Assembly (NCBI GenBank): GCA_016213205.1
Contig: JACRAZ010000016.1
Coordinates: forward strand, 43,292 to 107,291
Length of the DNA stretch: 64,000 nucleotides
Direction of reading: 5' to 3'
DNA from: Burkholderiales bacterium
GTDB taxonomy: Bacteria; Pseudomonadota; Gammaproteobacteria; Burkholderiales; Burkholderiaceae_C
A model generated the notes under the pieces. That model worked only from the letters and a program-made list of their open reading frames with translations, did not search any database and was not told the origin of the DNA. Each line of letters starts with the position of its first letter. Position 1 is the first letter of the stretch. Shown one piece after another: positions 42,374 to 51,459 of this stretch. The translations under genes and the position numbers were made by a program.

Positions 42374-45300
42374 TCAGTGCGCCGCGGCGCCAGCGCGCCA
42401 GCGGCTCATCAGGCCCGCCCACTTGGCGCGCGCGGCCGACAGGTGGCGCGCCTTCACATGGCCGAAGCCGCGGATCTCTTCCGGGATGCAGGCGATCTCC
42501 ACCGCCAGCGCCAGCCTGCCGGCATCCAGCGTGCGCAGCAGCTCCTCGATGCTGGCGCGGTATTCGCCGATCAAGGCGCGCTCGGTGCGGCGCTCCTCGC
42601 TGCGGCCGAAGGGGTCGAGCGCGGTGCCGCGCAGCCCCTTGAGCCGTGCCAGCACCGCGAAGGCGCCGCGCATCCACGGGCCGTAGGGCCGCTTGACCAG
42701 CTGGCCGCGTTCGTCCCGCGGGGCGGTCAGCGGCGGCGCCAGGTGGTGCAGCAGCTTCACCTCGCCCTCGAACATCGCCGCGATGCGGGCGGTGAAGGCG
42801 GGGTCGGTGTGCAGCCGCGCCACCTCGTATTCGTCCTTGTAGGCCATCAGCTTGAACAGGTAGCGCGCCACCGCCTCGCTCAGGCGCGTGCCCGCGTTCA
42901 GCCGGGCTTCGGCCGCCTGCACCTGCTCGACAAAGGCACGGTACTGCTGCGCGTAGGCGGCGTGCTGGTAGGCGGTGAGGAAGGCCACGCGATCGTCCAC
43001 CAGGGCCTGCAGCGTCGGCCGCTTCACCAGCTCGATCACCTGCGCCGCGCCGCGCGACGGTGACGGCATCCTGGCCTGCACCGAGGCCAGGTCGTGCGCG
43101 CAGCGGCGGCCCCATTCGAACGCGGCCTTGTTCTTGTCGACCTGCACGCCGTTCAGCTCGAAGGCCCGCATCAGCGCGGCCAGGCCGATCGGGATGCGCC
43201 CCTTCTGCCAGGCGTAGCCCAGCAGCAGCGGGTTGGTGTAGAGGCTGTCGCCCAGCATCTGCGTGGCCACCTGCTCGGCGTCGAAGCTGCCCAGCGCGTC
43301 GCGGCCGATGCTGGCCACCAGCGCCGCCTCGCAGCTGCCGGCCGGGAACTGCCAATCGGGGTTGTGCACGAAGGCGGCACTGGGGGTGCCGTGGTTGTTC
43401 AGCGCCACGGTGGTGCGCCCGGCCTGCATCACCTGCAGCGTGGCCTTGAGCGCGCCGACGATGGCGTCGCAGGCGATCACCAGGTCGGCCTTGGCCATGT
43501 CCACCTTGGTGGTGTGGATGGCCTCGGGCCGGTTGGCGATCTGCACGTGGCTCCAGGTGCTGCCACCCTTTTGCGCCAGGCCCCCGGAGTCCTGGGTGAC
43601 GATGCCCTTGCCTTCCAGGTGCGCGGCCATGCCCAGCAGCTGGCCGATGGTGATGACGCCGGTGCCTCCGACACCCGCGACCACGATGCCCCAGGGCTGC
43701 TCGGCCAGCGGCAGCGTGGGCTCGGGCAGTGGAGGCAGCGCCGCAAGGTCGGCCCCGGGCGCGGCCTTGGGCCGGCGCAGCGTGCCGCCTTGCACCGTGA
43801 CGAAGCTGGGGCAGAAGCCCTTCACGCAGGAGAAGTCCTTGTTGCAGGTGCTCTGGTTGATGCGGCGCTTGCGGCCGTAGGGCGTTTCCACCGGCTCCAC
43901 CGAGAGGCAGTTGCTCTGCTCGGAACAATCGCCGCAGCCTTCGCACACCAGCTCGTTGATCACCACGCGTGAATCGCTCTCGGCCATCGTGCCGCGCTTG
44001 CGGCGGCGCCGCTTCTCGGTGGCGCAGGTCTGGTCGTAGATGATCGCGGTGCAGCCCTTGAGTTCACGGAACTCGCGTTGGAGGCGGTCGAGCGCGTCGC
44101 GGTGGTGCACCGTGACGCCCGCGGCCAGCGGCGCGCCGGCGTACTTCTCGGGCTGGTCGGTCACGATCACCAGCTTGGCCACGCCCTCGGCGAGCAGGCT
44201 GTTCATGATCTGCAGCACGCTGTGACCCTCGGGCCGCTCGCCCACAGGCTGGCCGCCGGTCATCGCCACCGCGTCGTTGTAGAGCACCTTGTAGGTGATG
44301 TTCACGCCCGCGGCGATGCTCTGGCGGATGGCCAGCAGCCCGCTGTGGAAGTAGGTGCCGTCGCCCAGGTTGGCGAACACGTGCGCCTCGCGGGTGAACG
44401 GCGCCTGGCCGACCCAGGTGACGCCTTCGCCGCCCATCTGCGTGAAGGTGGCGGTGCTGCGGTCCATCCACACCGCCATGAAGTGGCAGCCGATGCCGGC
44501 CAGCGCGCGTGAGCCCTCGGGCACCCGGGTGCTGGTGTTGTGCGGGCAGCCCGAGCAGAACCAGGGCGTGCGGTCGCCGGTGCTGACCGATAGCGTCGAA
44601 AGTGAGCGTTCCTTGGCCGCGATGATGTCCAGCCGCTCGTTCATGCGGCGCTCGGTGTCGGCATCCACGCCCAGCTTCTTCAGCCGCTTGGCGATGGCCT
44701 TGGCGATGAGCGCAGGGCTCAGGTCGGCCTTGGCGCGCAGCAGCCAGTTGTCGCTGGGGTTGGGCATCGACCACTCGCCACCGCTCACGTCGCCACCGGG
44801 CTCGTCGAACTTGCCCAGCACGTGCGGGCGCACGTCGGGGCGCCAGTTGTAGAGCTCTTCCTTGACCTGGTACTCGATGACCTGGCGCTTCTCTTCGACG
44901 ACCAGGATCTCCTGCAGCCCCTGCGCGAAGTCGCGCGTGATCGTGGCCTCCAGCGGCCACACCACGTTCACCTTGTGCAGCCGGATGCCCAGACGGTGGC
45001 AGGTGGCCTCGTCCAGGCCCAGGTCGGCCAGGGCCTGGCGCGTGTCGTTGTAGGCCTTGCCGCTGGCCATGATGCCGTAGCGGTCGTTCGGGCCGGCGAT
45101 CACGTTGTGGTTCAGCCGGTTCGCGCGCACATAGGCCAGTGCGGCGTACCACTTGTGGTCCATCAGCCGCGCTTCCTGCTCCAGCGCGGCGTCGGGCCAG
45201 CGGATGTGCAGGCCGCCGGGCGGCATCGGGAAATCTTCCGGCAGGATGATCTTCACGCGGTCGGCGTCCACGCTCACCGAGGCTGAGGACTCCACGATCT

Positions 45301-45946
45301 CCTGGATCGTCTTCATGCCCGACCACACGCCCGCGAAGCGGCTCAGCGCAAACGCGTGCAACCCCATGTCCAGGATGTCCTGCACCGAGGCCGGGAAGAA
45401 CACCGGCAGCCCGCAGGCCTTGAAAATGTGGTCGCTCTGGTGCGCGGCGGTGGAGCTCTTGGCCACGTGGTCGTCGCCGGCGATCGCGATCACGCCGCCG
45501 TGCTTGGCGGTGCCGGCCATGTTGGCGTGCTTGAACACGTCGGAGCAGCGGTCCACGCCCGGGCCCTTGCCGTACCAGATGCCGAACACGCCGTCGTGCT
45601 TGCGCTGCGCGGGGGGCACCAGGTCCAGCTGCTGCGTGCCCCACACGGCGGTGGCGCCGAGTTCCTCGTTCACCCCGGGCTGGAACACGATGTGCTGCGC
45701 CTCGAGGTGCTTCTTCGCGGCCCACAGCGCCTGGTCGTAGCCGCCCAGCGGCGAGCCGCGGTAGCCGCTGATGAAGCCGGCGGTGTTCAGCCCCGCGGCC
45801 GCGTCGCGCTGGCGCTGCAGCATCGGCAGCCGCACCAGCGCCTGCACGCCGCTCATGAAGGCGCGGCCGGCGTCGAGCCGGTACTTGTCGTCGAGCGAGG
45901 CGCTTTCCAGCGCCTTGCGGATGGACTCGGGCAAGGGGGCGTTCAT
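42374..45946 (-). CDS. Indolepyruvate ferredoxin oxidoreductase, fused alpha-beta form
   Basis: This 1190-residue fused enzyme oxidatively decarboxylates indolepyruvate (from aromatic amino acids) to acyl-CoA. In order: a pyrimidine-binding N-terminal domain (FISGYRGSPLGGYDQALW), a TPP-binding domain (WFCSGCPHNTSTRVPEGS, then GDGTYFHSG), an iron-sulfur region with Cys668, 671 and 674 (CEGCGDC) plus CNKDFSCVKGFCPSF, and the C-terminal gamma-type domain (VAGVGGTGVITIGQLLG). Its length matches other betaproteobacterial fused enzymes. It is divergent from an Lrp-type regulator, as in many relatives. Confidence 0.93.
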   Translation of the reverse strand: MNAPLPESIRKALESASLDDKYRLDAGRAFMSGVQALVRLPMLQRQRDAAAGLNTAGFISGYRGSPLGGYDQALWAAKKHLEAQHIVFQPGVNEELGATAVWGTQQLDLVPPAQRKHDGVFGIWYGKGPGVDRCSDVFKHANMAGTAKHGGVIAIAGDDHVAKSSTAAHQSDHIFKACGLPVFFPASVQDILDMGLHAFALSRFAGVWSGMKTIQEIVESSASVSVDADRVKIILPEDFPMPPGGLHIRWPDAALEQEARLMDHKWYAALAYVRANRLNHNVIAGPNDRYGIMASGKAYNDTRQALADLGLDEATCHRLGIRLHKVNVVWPLEATITRDFAQGLQEILVVEEKRQVIEYQVKEELYNWRPDVRPHVLGKFDEPGGDVSGGEWSMPNPSDNWLLRAKADLSPALIAKAIAKRLKKLGVDADTERRMNERLDIIAAKERSLSTLSVSTGDRTPWFCSGCPHNTSTRVPEGSRALAGIGCHFMAVWMDRSTATFTQMGGEGVTWVGQAPFTREAHVFANLGDGTYFHSGLLAIRQSIAAGVNITYKVLYNDAVAMTGGQPVGERPEGHSVLQIMNSLLAEGVAKLVIVTDQPEKYAGAPLAAGVTVHHRDALDRLQREFRELKGCTAIIYDQTCATEKRRRRKRGTMAESDSRVVINELVCEGCGDCSEQSNCLSVEPVETPYGRKRRINQSTCNKDFSCVKGFCPSFVTVQGGTLRRPKAAPGADLAALPPLPEPTLPLAEQPWGIVVAGVGGTGVITIGQLLGMAAHLEGKGIVTQDSGGLAQKGGSTWSHVQIANRPEAIHTTKVDMAKADLVIACDAIVGALKATLQVMQAGRTTVALNNHGTPSAAFVHNPDWQFPAGSCEAALVASIGRDALGSFDAEQVATQMLGDSLYTNPLLLGYAWQKGRIPIGLAALMRAFELNGVQVDKNKAAFEWGRRCAHDLASVQARMPSPSRGAAQVIELVKRPTLQALVDDRVAFLTAYQHAAYAQQYRAFVEQVQAAEARLNAGTRLSEAVARYLFKLMAYKDEYEVARLHTDPAFTARIAAMFEGEVKLLHHLAPPLTAPRDERGQLVKRPYGPWMRGAFAVLARLKGLRGTALDPFGRSEERRTERALIGEYRASIEELLRTLDAGRLALAVEIACIPEEIRGFGHVKARHLSAARAKWAGLMSRWRAGAAAH

Positions 45947-46059
45947 GGCAGGCGGTTCCGCGTGGGGACGACCGGGGCAGTGTAGGGAAAAGGGCCTGGT
46001 GAAGTCTTTTCTTTGTTTGCCGCCGGGGCCATACTGCGCGCAACGTTCTTGCTTCACAC

Positions 46060-46641
46060 ATGGCATCAAAAGAAAGAAAAGCGCCCAAACTGCCGGTTCG
46101 AGGGAAAACGCTGAGTTCCCCGCCCAGCCCGGTGCCCGAGCCGGACGAGCCCCACGGCACCGCGCTGGACCGCTACGACGTGGCCATCCTGGACGAACTG
46201 CAGCGCGATGCGCGCCTGTCCAACGCCGAGCTGGCCAGCCGCATCGGCTTGTCGGCCGCGCCCACCTGGCGCCGCGTGAAGTGGCTGGAGGCCCAGCGCT
46301 ACATCACCGGCTACCGCGCCGAGATCGACCGCCGCCGCATCGGCCTGGGCGTGCTGGCCTTCGTGCGGGTGGATGCCGAGCGCAACAACGCGGCGGCCAC
46401 CGCGGCACTGGAGGACGCGATCCGTGCGCTGCCCGAGGTGGTGGCCTGTCACTACATCAGCGGCGCCGGCACTTTCGAGCTGCATGTGGTGGCCACCGAT
46501 CTCGATGCGTACTCGCGTTGGTCGATGGACACGCTGTTCAAGCTGCCCAACGTGAAGGACATCCACACCAGCTTCTCGCTCGGCGAGGTGAAGGCCGGCG
46601 CGGCACTGCCGCTGTCGCACCTGAAGCCGCGCACGCGCTGA
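46060..46641 (+). CDS. Lrp/AsnC family transcriptional regulator
   Basis: The 193-residue regulator has a helix-turn-helix (DRYDVAILDELQRDARLSNAELASRIGLSAAPTWRRVKWLE) after an unusual N-terminal extension of about 35 residues rich in lysine, proline and serine. The C-terminal sensor domain (VVACHYISGAGTFELHVVATDLDAYSRW) is normal. It is divergent from the indolepyruvate oxidoreductase and likely activates or represses it in response to an aromatic amino acid. The EamA gene follows after 10 nt and may share its transcript. Confidence 0.92.
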   Translation: MASKERKAPKLPVRGKTLSSPPSPVPEPDEPHGTALDRYDVAILDELQRDARLSNAELASRIGLSAAPTWRRVKWLEAQRYITGYRAEIDRRRIGLGVLAFVRVDAERNNAAATAALEDAIRALPEVVACHYISGAGTFELHVVATDLDAYSRWSMDTLFKLPNVKDIHTSFSLGEVKAGAALPLSHLKPRTR

Positions 46642-46651
46642 CAATGCCGGC

Positions 46652-47539
46652 ATGACTGCAGCGCTTTCGTTGCCGCATGCGCTGCTGGCGCTGGCGGTGG
46701 CCTTCGTGTGGGGCACCAATTTCGTCGTGATCCGGCTCGCGCTCGACGTGATGCCGCCGTTGTGGATGGCCACGCTGCGTTTCGTGTTCGCGGCATTGCC
46801 GGCGGTGCTGTTCCTGCCGCGGCCGAAGGTGCCCTGGCGCGAGCTGGCGGCCTATGGCGTGCTGATCGGCGCCGGCCAGTTCGGCCTGCTGTTCGTGGCC
46901 ATGCACGGGCGCATCTCGCCCGGGCTGGCCTCGCTGGTGATCCAGACCCAGGTGTTCTTCACCATCGGCCTGGCGATGTTGATCGCGCGCGAGGCGCTGC
47001 GCCCGTTCCAGGTGGTGGCCCTGGCGATGGCCGCCACCGGGCTGCTGGTGATCGGCGTGAACGCCGGTGGCGACATCACGCCGCTGGGCCTGCTGATGGT
47101 GCTGGCGGCGGCCTTCAGCTGGGCGCTGGGCAACATGGTCAGCCGCCGTGCCGGCGCGGTGAACATGCTGGCCTACGTGGTGTGGGCGAGCCTGTTCTCG
47201 GCACCGCCGCTGCTGCTGTTGTCGCTGCTGCTGGAGGGGCCGGCGGCCATCACCCAGGGCATGCAGCGCGCGGGCCTGGGCACCTGGGCCGCGGTGCTGT
47301 GGCAATCGGTGGGCAACACCCTGTTCGGTTACGCGGCCTGGGGCTGGCTGCTGCTGCGGCACCCGGCGGCCACGGTGTCGCCCTGGGCGCTGGCGGTGCC
47401 GGTGTTCGGCATGGCCACCTCGGCGTGGTGGTTGGGCGAGCCACTGCCGGCCTGGAAGCTGGTGGCCGCAGTGCTGGTGGTGGCGGGCCTGGCACTGAAC
47501 CTGTTCTGGCCCCGGCTGCGCGAGGCGTTGCGGCGCTGA
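46652..47539 (+). CDS. EamA family (DMT superfamily) transporter
   Basis: This 295-residue membrane protein has ten predicted helices in two EamA repeats (LLALAVAFVWGTNFVVIRLAL and LGLLMVLAAAFSWALGNMVSRRAG). It likely exports amino acids or O-acetylserine-like metabolites. It follows the Lrp regulator closely, which makes an amino-acid role more likely. ATG start accepted without strong ribosome binding site. Confidence 0.9.
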   Translation: MTAALSLPHALLALAVAFVWGTNFVVIRLALDVMPPLWMATLRFVFAALPAVLFLPRPKVPWRELAAYGVLIGAGQFGLLFVAMHGRISPGLASLVIQTQVFFTIGLAMLIAREALRPFQVVALAMAATGLLVIGVNAGGDITPLGLLMVLAAAFSWALGNMVSRRAGAVNMLAYVVWASLFSAPPLLLLSLLLEGPAAITQGMQRAGLGTWAAVLWQSVGNTLFGYAAWGWLLLRHPAATVSPWALAVPVFGMATSAWWLGEPLPAWKLVAAVLVVAGLALNLFWPRLREALRR

Positions 47540-47678
47540 CCGGCCCGCAAGGCCCCAACCCGGCCGGTGCGATACGGCCGCCCGCGGCTGGCCTTGCGCT
47601 ATCGTCACTGCGTCGGTGTTGACCGGCGTCACGCCGATGCCGTGGCACCCGCGTGAGGATGCAGCACAGGAACTCGCG

Positions 47679-49358
47679 ATGCCGTATCCGATGAGCTCCC
47701 CGGCCGAAACCACCCAGGCGCTGGCCGCGCACGCCGAGCGGGTGGCAGCGCTGCGCCGGCCGGGCGCATTGGCGCACACGGCGGCGGCGGTGGATCTCGT
47801 CGAGACCCACCTGTCCTCGCTGCTGATGGCGGGTGAGCATGTCTACAAGCTCAAGAAGCCGGTGGTGCTGGGCTTCGTCGACTTCTCCACGCTGGCCGCA
47901 CGGCGCGAGGCCTGCGAGGAGGAGCTGCGCCTGAACCGCCGCACGGCCGCACGCTGGTACCTGGGCGTGGTGCCGGTGGTGATGGGCGCCGATGGCCCGC
48001 GGCTCGATGGCCCCGGCCCGGTGCTGGACTGGGCGGTGCACATGCGCCGCTTCGACGACACCCAGCGCTACGACCGGCTGGCCAGCCAAGGCCGGCTGGC
48101 GGCGCAGCACATCGACCCGCTGGTGGCCGCGGTGCACCGCTTCCATGCCCACCTGCCGCCCGCGCCGCCCGGCCATGGCCGGGCCGACGGCGTGCGCCAC
48201 TGGGCGCGCGAGAACCTGGCCGAACTGGCGCCACTGCTGCACAACCCGCGCGAGGCCACGCTGCTGGCCGCGCTGGCCGGCTGGACCGAGGCCCGCGGTG
48301 CCGAACTGGCGCCGCTGATGGAGCTGCGCCGCCTCACCGGCCATGTGCGCGAATGCCATGGCGACCTGCATTTGGCCAACATCGCCTGGGTGGACGAGGC
48401 CCCGTTGCTGTTCGACGCGCTGGAGTTCAACGAAACACTGCGCCACCTGGACACCATCGGCGAGCTCGCCTTCACCTTCATGGACCTGCTCGCCCATGGC
48501 CAGCCGCGGCTGGGCTGGCGCTTCCTCTCGGGGGCGCTGGAGGCCAGTGGCGACCACGAAGCGCTGCCCCTGCTGGCCTGGCATGCGGTGTACCGGGCGC
48601 TGGTGCGGGCCAAGGTGGCCCTGTTGCCGGCCGTGGCCGCCCCGCCGCCGGGGGGCCCGGGCACGGTGGCCGATGCCCAGCCGGCCAGCACCCCGGCCCA
48701 GGCCCTGGCCAGCCGCTACCTGCAACTGGCCGCCGAGCTGGCCGGCCTGGTGCCGGCACCGCAGGGCCTGCCGCGGCCCATGCTGCTGCTGTGCGGCGGC
48801 GTCAGTGGCGCAGGCAAGAGCACGGTGGCCGGCTGGCTGGCCGAGCGCTGGGGCGCGGTGCGGGTACGGTCCGATGTCGAGCGCAAGCGCCTGCATGGGC
48901 TCGCGCCGACGGCGCGCCCGGTCAGCGCGGCCGAGCTGTACGGCGCCGAGGCCACACGCCGCACCTACCAGCGGCTGCAGGAGGTGGCGGCGCTGGCGCT
49001 GTCGGCCGGCGAATCGATCGTGGTCGACGCGGCCTGCCTGCGGCGCGATGAACGCCTGGCGATGCAGGCGCTGGCCCGGCGCCACGGCGCGGCCTACCGG
49101 CTGGTGTGGTGCGAAGCGCCGCTGCCGGTGATGCGCCAGCGCCTGGTCGCACGCCTGGCCGAGGGCCGCGACCCGTCGGACGCGACGCCCGAGGTGTTGG
49201 CGTGGCAGATGGGCATCGCCGAGTGGCCCGCCGCCGACGAAGAGCCCACGCTCTGGCGCGTGTCGACCGATCGGCCGCTGCCCGCGCTGCTGCAGCACTG
49301 CGAGGCGCTGGCCACCTCGACCCGGGCCGATGGGGCCGCCGAGGAGGCCTTGTCATGA
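47679..49358 (+). CDS. Aminoglycoside-phosphotransferase-like plus AAA kinase-like bifunctional protein
   Basis: The 559-residue protein has two parts. Residues 1-330 resemble aminoglycoside phosphotransferase/protein-kinase-like folds, with HVYKLKKPVVLGFVDFS and the catalytic-loop-like motif ECHGDLHLANI followed by FDALEFNE. Residues 345-559 form a P-loop kinase-like domain with GGVSGAGKSTVAGWLAE and a Walker B-like SIVVDAACLR. This architecture is widespread in proteobacteria but lacks a proven substrate. AGGAACTCGCG precedes the ATG. The next gene overlaps its stop by 4 nt. Confidence 0.85.
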   Translation: MPYPMSSPAETTQALAAHAERVAALRRPGALAHTAAAVDLVETHLSSLLMAGEHVYKLKKPVVLGFVDFSTLAARREACEEELRLNRRTAARWYLGVVPVVMGADGPRLDGPGPVLDWAVHMRRFDDTQRYDRLASQGRLAAQHIDPLVAAVHRFHAHLPPAPPGHGRADGVRHWARENLAELAPLLHNPREATLLAALAGWTEARGAELAPLMELRRLTGHVRECHGDLHLANIAWVDEAPLLFDALEFNETLRHLDTIGELAFTFMDLLAHGQPRLGWRFLSGALEASGDHEALPLLAWHAVYRALVRAKVALLPAVAAPPPGGPGTVADAQPASTPAQALASRYLQLAAELAGLVPAPQGLPRPMLLLCGGVSGAGKSTVAGWLAERWGAVRVRSDVERKRLHGLAPTARPVSAAELYGAEATRRTYQRLQEVAALALSAGESIVVDAACLRRDERLAMQALARRHGAAYRLVWCEAPLPVMRQRLVARLAEGRDPSDATPEVLAWQMGIAEWPAADEEPTLWRVSTDRPLPALLQHCEALATSTRADGAAEEALS

Positions 49359-50185
49359 ACCCGCCCGGAGCGCGCCGCACGGCCGCCAGCGCGGTGCACC
49401 GCCCTCGGCTGCAGGCGGCCCGGCGCCGCCTGCTCGGCGCCGGCCTTGGCCTGCTGGCCGGGGGGGCGGCCGCCACGCCGCCACCGCCGCGCGGCAGCCG
49501 GCCGGACCCGGCGGCTGGCGCGCAAGGGGGCCCGGCGCGCATGCTGCTGGTGGAGTTCCGCTGCCTGCCGCAGAACCCCGGGCCCGAGCCGGCGCCGGCG
49601 CCGGTGCGGGGCGAGCGCAGTGTCGGCACCGCGGGTGCGACGACGCCCGCCTCTGGCAGCGTTGTCGTCGGCACCCGCGATCGACGGGACACCGGTCCGG
49701 CCGTGTCCTGGCGCTCGTCTGCCGCCCAGCCGCAGCCGGCGGTGGTGCTGCGGCTGCAGGTGGCCAACGGGCAGCTGGCGCGGCACCGGGTGGCGCACGA
49801 GTGGCGTGAACCGGTGCTCGATTTCGCCTGGCTCGGCGGCACCCCGTCGCCGACGCGCGGGCCGTCCGGCGCCAGCGCCGGCATGGCTGTCGCGCTGCGC
49901 GAGCAGGTGCACCTCACGCTGCAGGAGCTGCAGGTGCTGCCCCGCTGGGCCGGCGGCGGGCAGCCGGTGCAGGTGTGGCTGCTGGCCCGCCAGGCCGGCC
50001 CGCGCCGGGCCGACGGGTCTGCCGATGGCATGGCCGAGGGGGTGCTGGAAACCACCTTGCACATCCCGCCGGGCCAGTGGGTGTCGGTGGCGCGCTCGGT
50101 TGACCCGCTGGCGGCCGGCGCCGGCGCGTCGGGTGAGCCGGCCACGCTGGCCTGGCAGATCCGGGTGACGCCGCAACCGGAATGA
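49355..50185 (+). CDS. Exported protein of unknown function
   Basis: I do not recognise this 276-residue protein. It starts with an arginine-rich segment and a likely signal sequence (RRRLLGAGLGLLAGGAAA), then a proline/glycine-rich stretch and a beta-rich body (RMLLVEFRCLP, VVLRLQVANGQLARHRVAHEW, MAVALREQVHLTLQELQVLP, LETTLHIPPGQWVSVARS). It overlaps the kinase-like gene by 4 nt and its stop abuts the diguanylate cyclase start. A periplasmic role linked to surface or secretion functions is only a guess. Confidence 0.65.
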   Translation: MNPPGARRTAASAVHRPRLQAARRRLLGAGLGLLAGGAAATPPPPRGSRPDPAAGAQGGPARMLLVEFRCLPQNPGPEPAPAPVRGERSVGTAGATTPASGSVVVGTRDRRDTGPAVSWRSSAAQPQPAVVLRLQVANGQLARHRVAHEWREPVLDFAWLGGTPSPTRGPSGASAGMAVALREQVHLTLQELQVLPRWAGGGQPVQVWLLARQAGPRRADGSADGMAEGVLETTLHIPPGQWVSVARSVDPLAAGAGASGEPATLAWQIRVTPQPE

Positions 50186-51361
50186 ATGCCCGACATGGCC
50201 CCGCGCAGCGATCAAGAACGCCTGGCGCCGGCCGACAACAGGGCGATGAGCCTGGCCACTGCACGGCAACACCTGGGCGATGTCGTGCTGGGCCGCGACA
50301 AGCACCAGCGTGTCCGCGCCTCGCAGACATTGCTGGCACTGGGTGTCTTCCTCGTCTGCGCGGGCGTGCAGCAGCTGGAGGTGTGGCTGGGCCTGATGGA
50401 CCAGGCCGCCTCGAACTGGCTCACGCTGTACAACCTGAGTGTCTCGCTCGGCTTCTACGGGCTGATCCGCAGCGGGCTGAACCTGCGGCTGGCCGGCGAC
50501 ACCTCGTTGACGCTGCCGCAGATCGCCTCCGCGATGGTCTCGATCATCTGGTCCTACGCGATCACCGGGCCCGCGCGCGGCGCGATCTTGTCGATCCTGA
50601 TCCTGGTCATCCTGTTCAGCATGTTCCGCCTGCCCCCAGGCCAGGTGCGCCTGCTGGCCTGGGGCGGGTTCGGCGCGCTGGCCGCCGTGATGGGCTGGCG
50701 CGCGCTGGGTGACGCCCAGCACTACGACCCGCGGGTGGAGATGCTGCACTTCGTGTTCGCCGCGATCGTGATGTCGGCCACCGCGGTCCTGGCGCTGCGG
50801 CTGGGGCGGCTGCGCGCACGGCTGTCGGCGCAGAAGGCCGAGCTCAGCCAGGCGCTGGAGCTCAACCGCCAGCTGGCCACGCGCGACATGCTCACCGGCC
50901 TGCTCAACCGCCGGGCGATGGTGGAGCTGCTGGCCCAGGAGCAGCCGCGCCAGCGCCGTGCCGGTGGGCCGATGTCGCTGGCCCTGCTGGACATCGACTG
51001 GTTTAAGCGCATCAACGACAGCCATGGCCACCAGATTGGCGACGCGGTGCTGCAGCGGTTCTCGGAACTGGCACGCCAGCAGCTGCGCGCCGGCGATGCG
51101 CTGGCGCGCTGGGGCGGTGAGGAGTTCCTGCTGCTGATGCCCGCCAGCTCGGCCGCCGATGCCGCCCATGTGATCCGCCGCGTGCGCGACAGCATCGCCA
51201 ACGGCGACTTCGGGACGCTGGCGCCCGGCCTGCGGGTGAGCTTTTCGGCCGGCGTGTCCGAGTGCGGGCCGGGCGAAGGCTATGCCGAGGCGATCGAGCG
51301 CGCGGACCAGGCGCTGTACCGCGCCAAGAGTGCCGGGCGCGATCGGGTCGAGTGCGCATGA
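50186..51361 (+). CDS. Membrane-bound diguanylate cyclase (GGDEF)
   Basis: This 391-residue protein makes cyclic di-GMP. Five or six hydrophobic helices occupy residues 45-205 (a membrane sensor without recognised ligand-binding fold), then a short coiled coil and a GGDEF domain. The active-site motif is GGEEF (residues 310-314), and the inhibitory I-site RAGD lies at residues 301-304, five residues before it, so product feedback is expected. The ATG follows the previous stop directly. It ends just before an intergenic repeat. Confidence 0.93.
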   Translation: MPDMAPRSDQERLAPADNRAMSLATARQHLGDVVLGRDKHQRVRASQTLLALGVFLVCAGVQQLEVWLGLMDQAASNWLTLYNLSVSLGFYGLIRSGLNLRLAGDTSLTLPQIASAMVSIIWSYAITGPARGAILSILILVILFSMFRLPPGQVRLLAWGGFGALAAVMGWRALGDAQHYDPRVEMLHFVFAAIVMSATAVLALRLGRLRARLSAQKAELSQALELNRQLATRDMLTGLLNRRAMVELLAQEQPRQRRAGGPMSLALLDIDWFKRINDSHGHQIGDAVLQRFSELARQQLRAGDALARWGGEEFLLLMPASSAADAAHVIRRVRDSIANGDFGTLAPGLRVSFSAGVSECGPGEGYAEAIERADQALYRAKSAGRDRVECA

Positions 51362-51363
51362 AC

Positions 51364-51459
51364 TGACCCACCCCCCTACCGGCTTCGCCGGCCCCCTCAA
51401 AGCGGGCAACGCCAGCGGTCCGGCAGCGCCGGTTCCGCGGCGTTCGCTGGGCGGCGTGG
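51364..51459. repeat. Dispersed GC-rich intergenic repeat, copy B
   Basis: Located between the convergent diguanylate cyclase and mltA genes. It begins with CCACCCCCC, has a hairpin (CCGGCTTCGCCGG at 51379-51391, a stem with a TTC-type loop) and shares the 43-nt core (51409-51451) with copy A at 1163-1205, 37 of 43 positions identical. The hairpin may act as a terminator for one or both genes. Confidence 0.7.

Noticed and set aside
49355..50185. Secretin or type II secretion component
   Set aside because: Beta-strand patterns after the signal sequence are suggestive, but no diagnostic secretin motif or neighbouring gsp genes are present, so no function was assigned.
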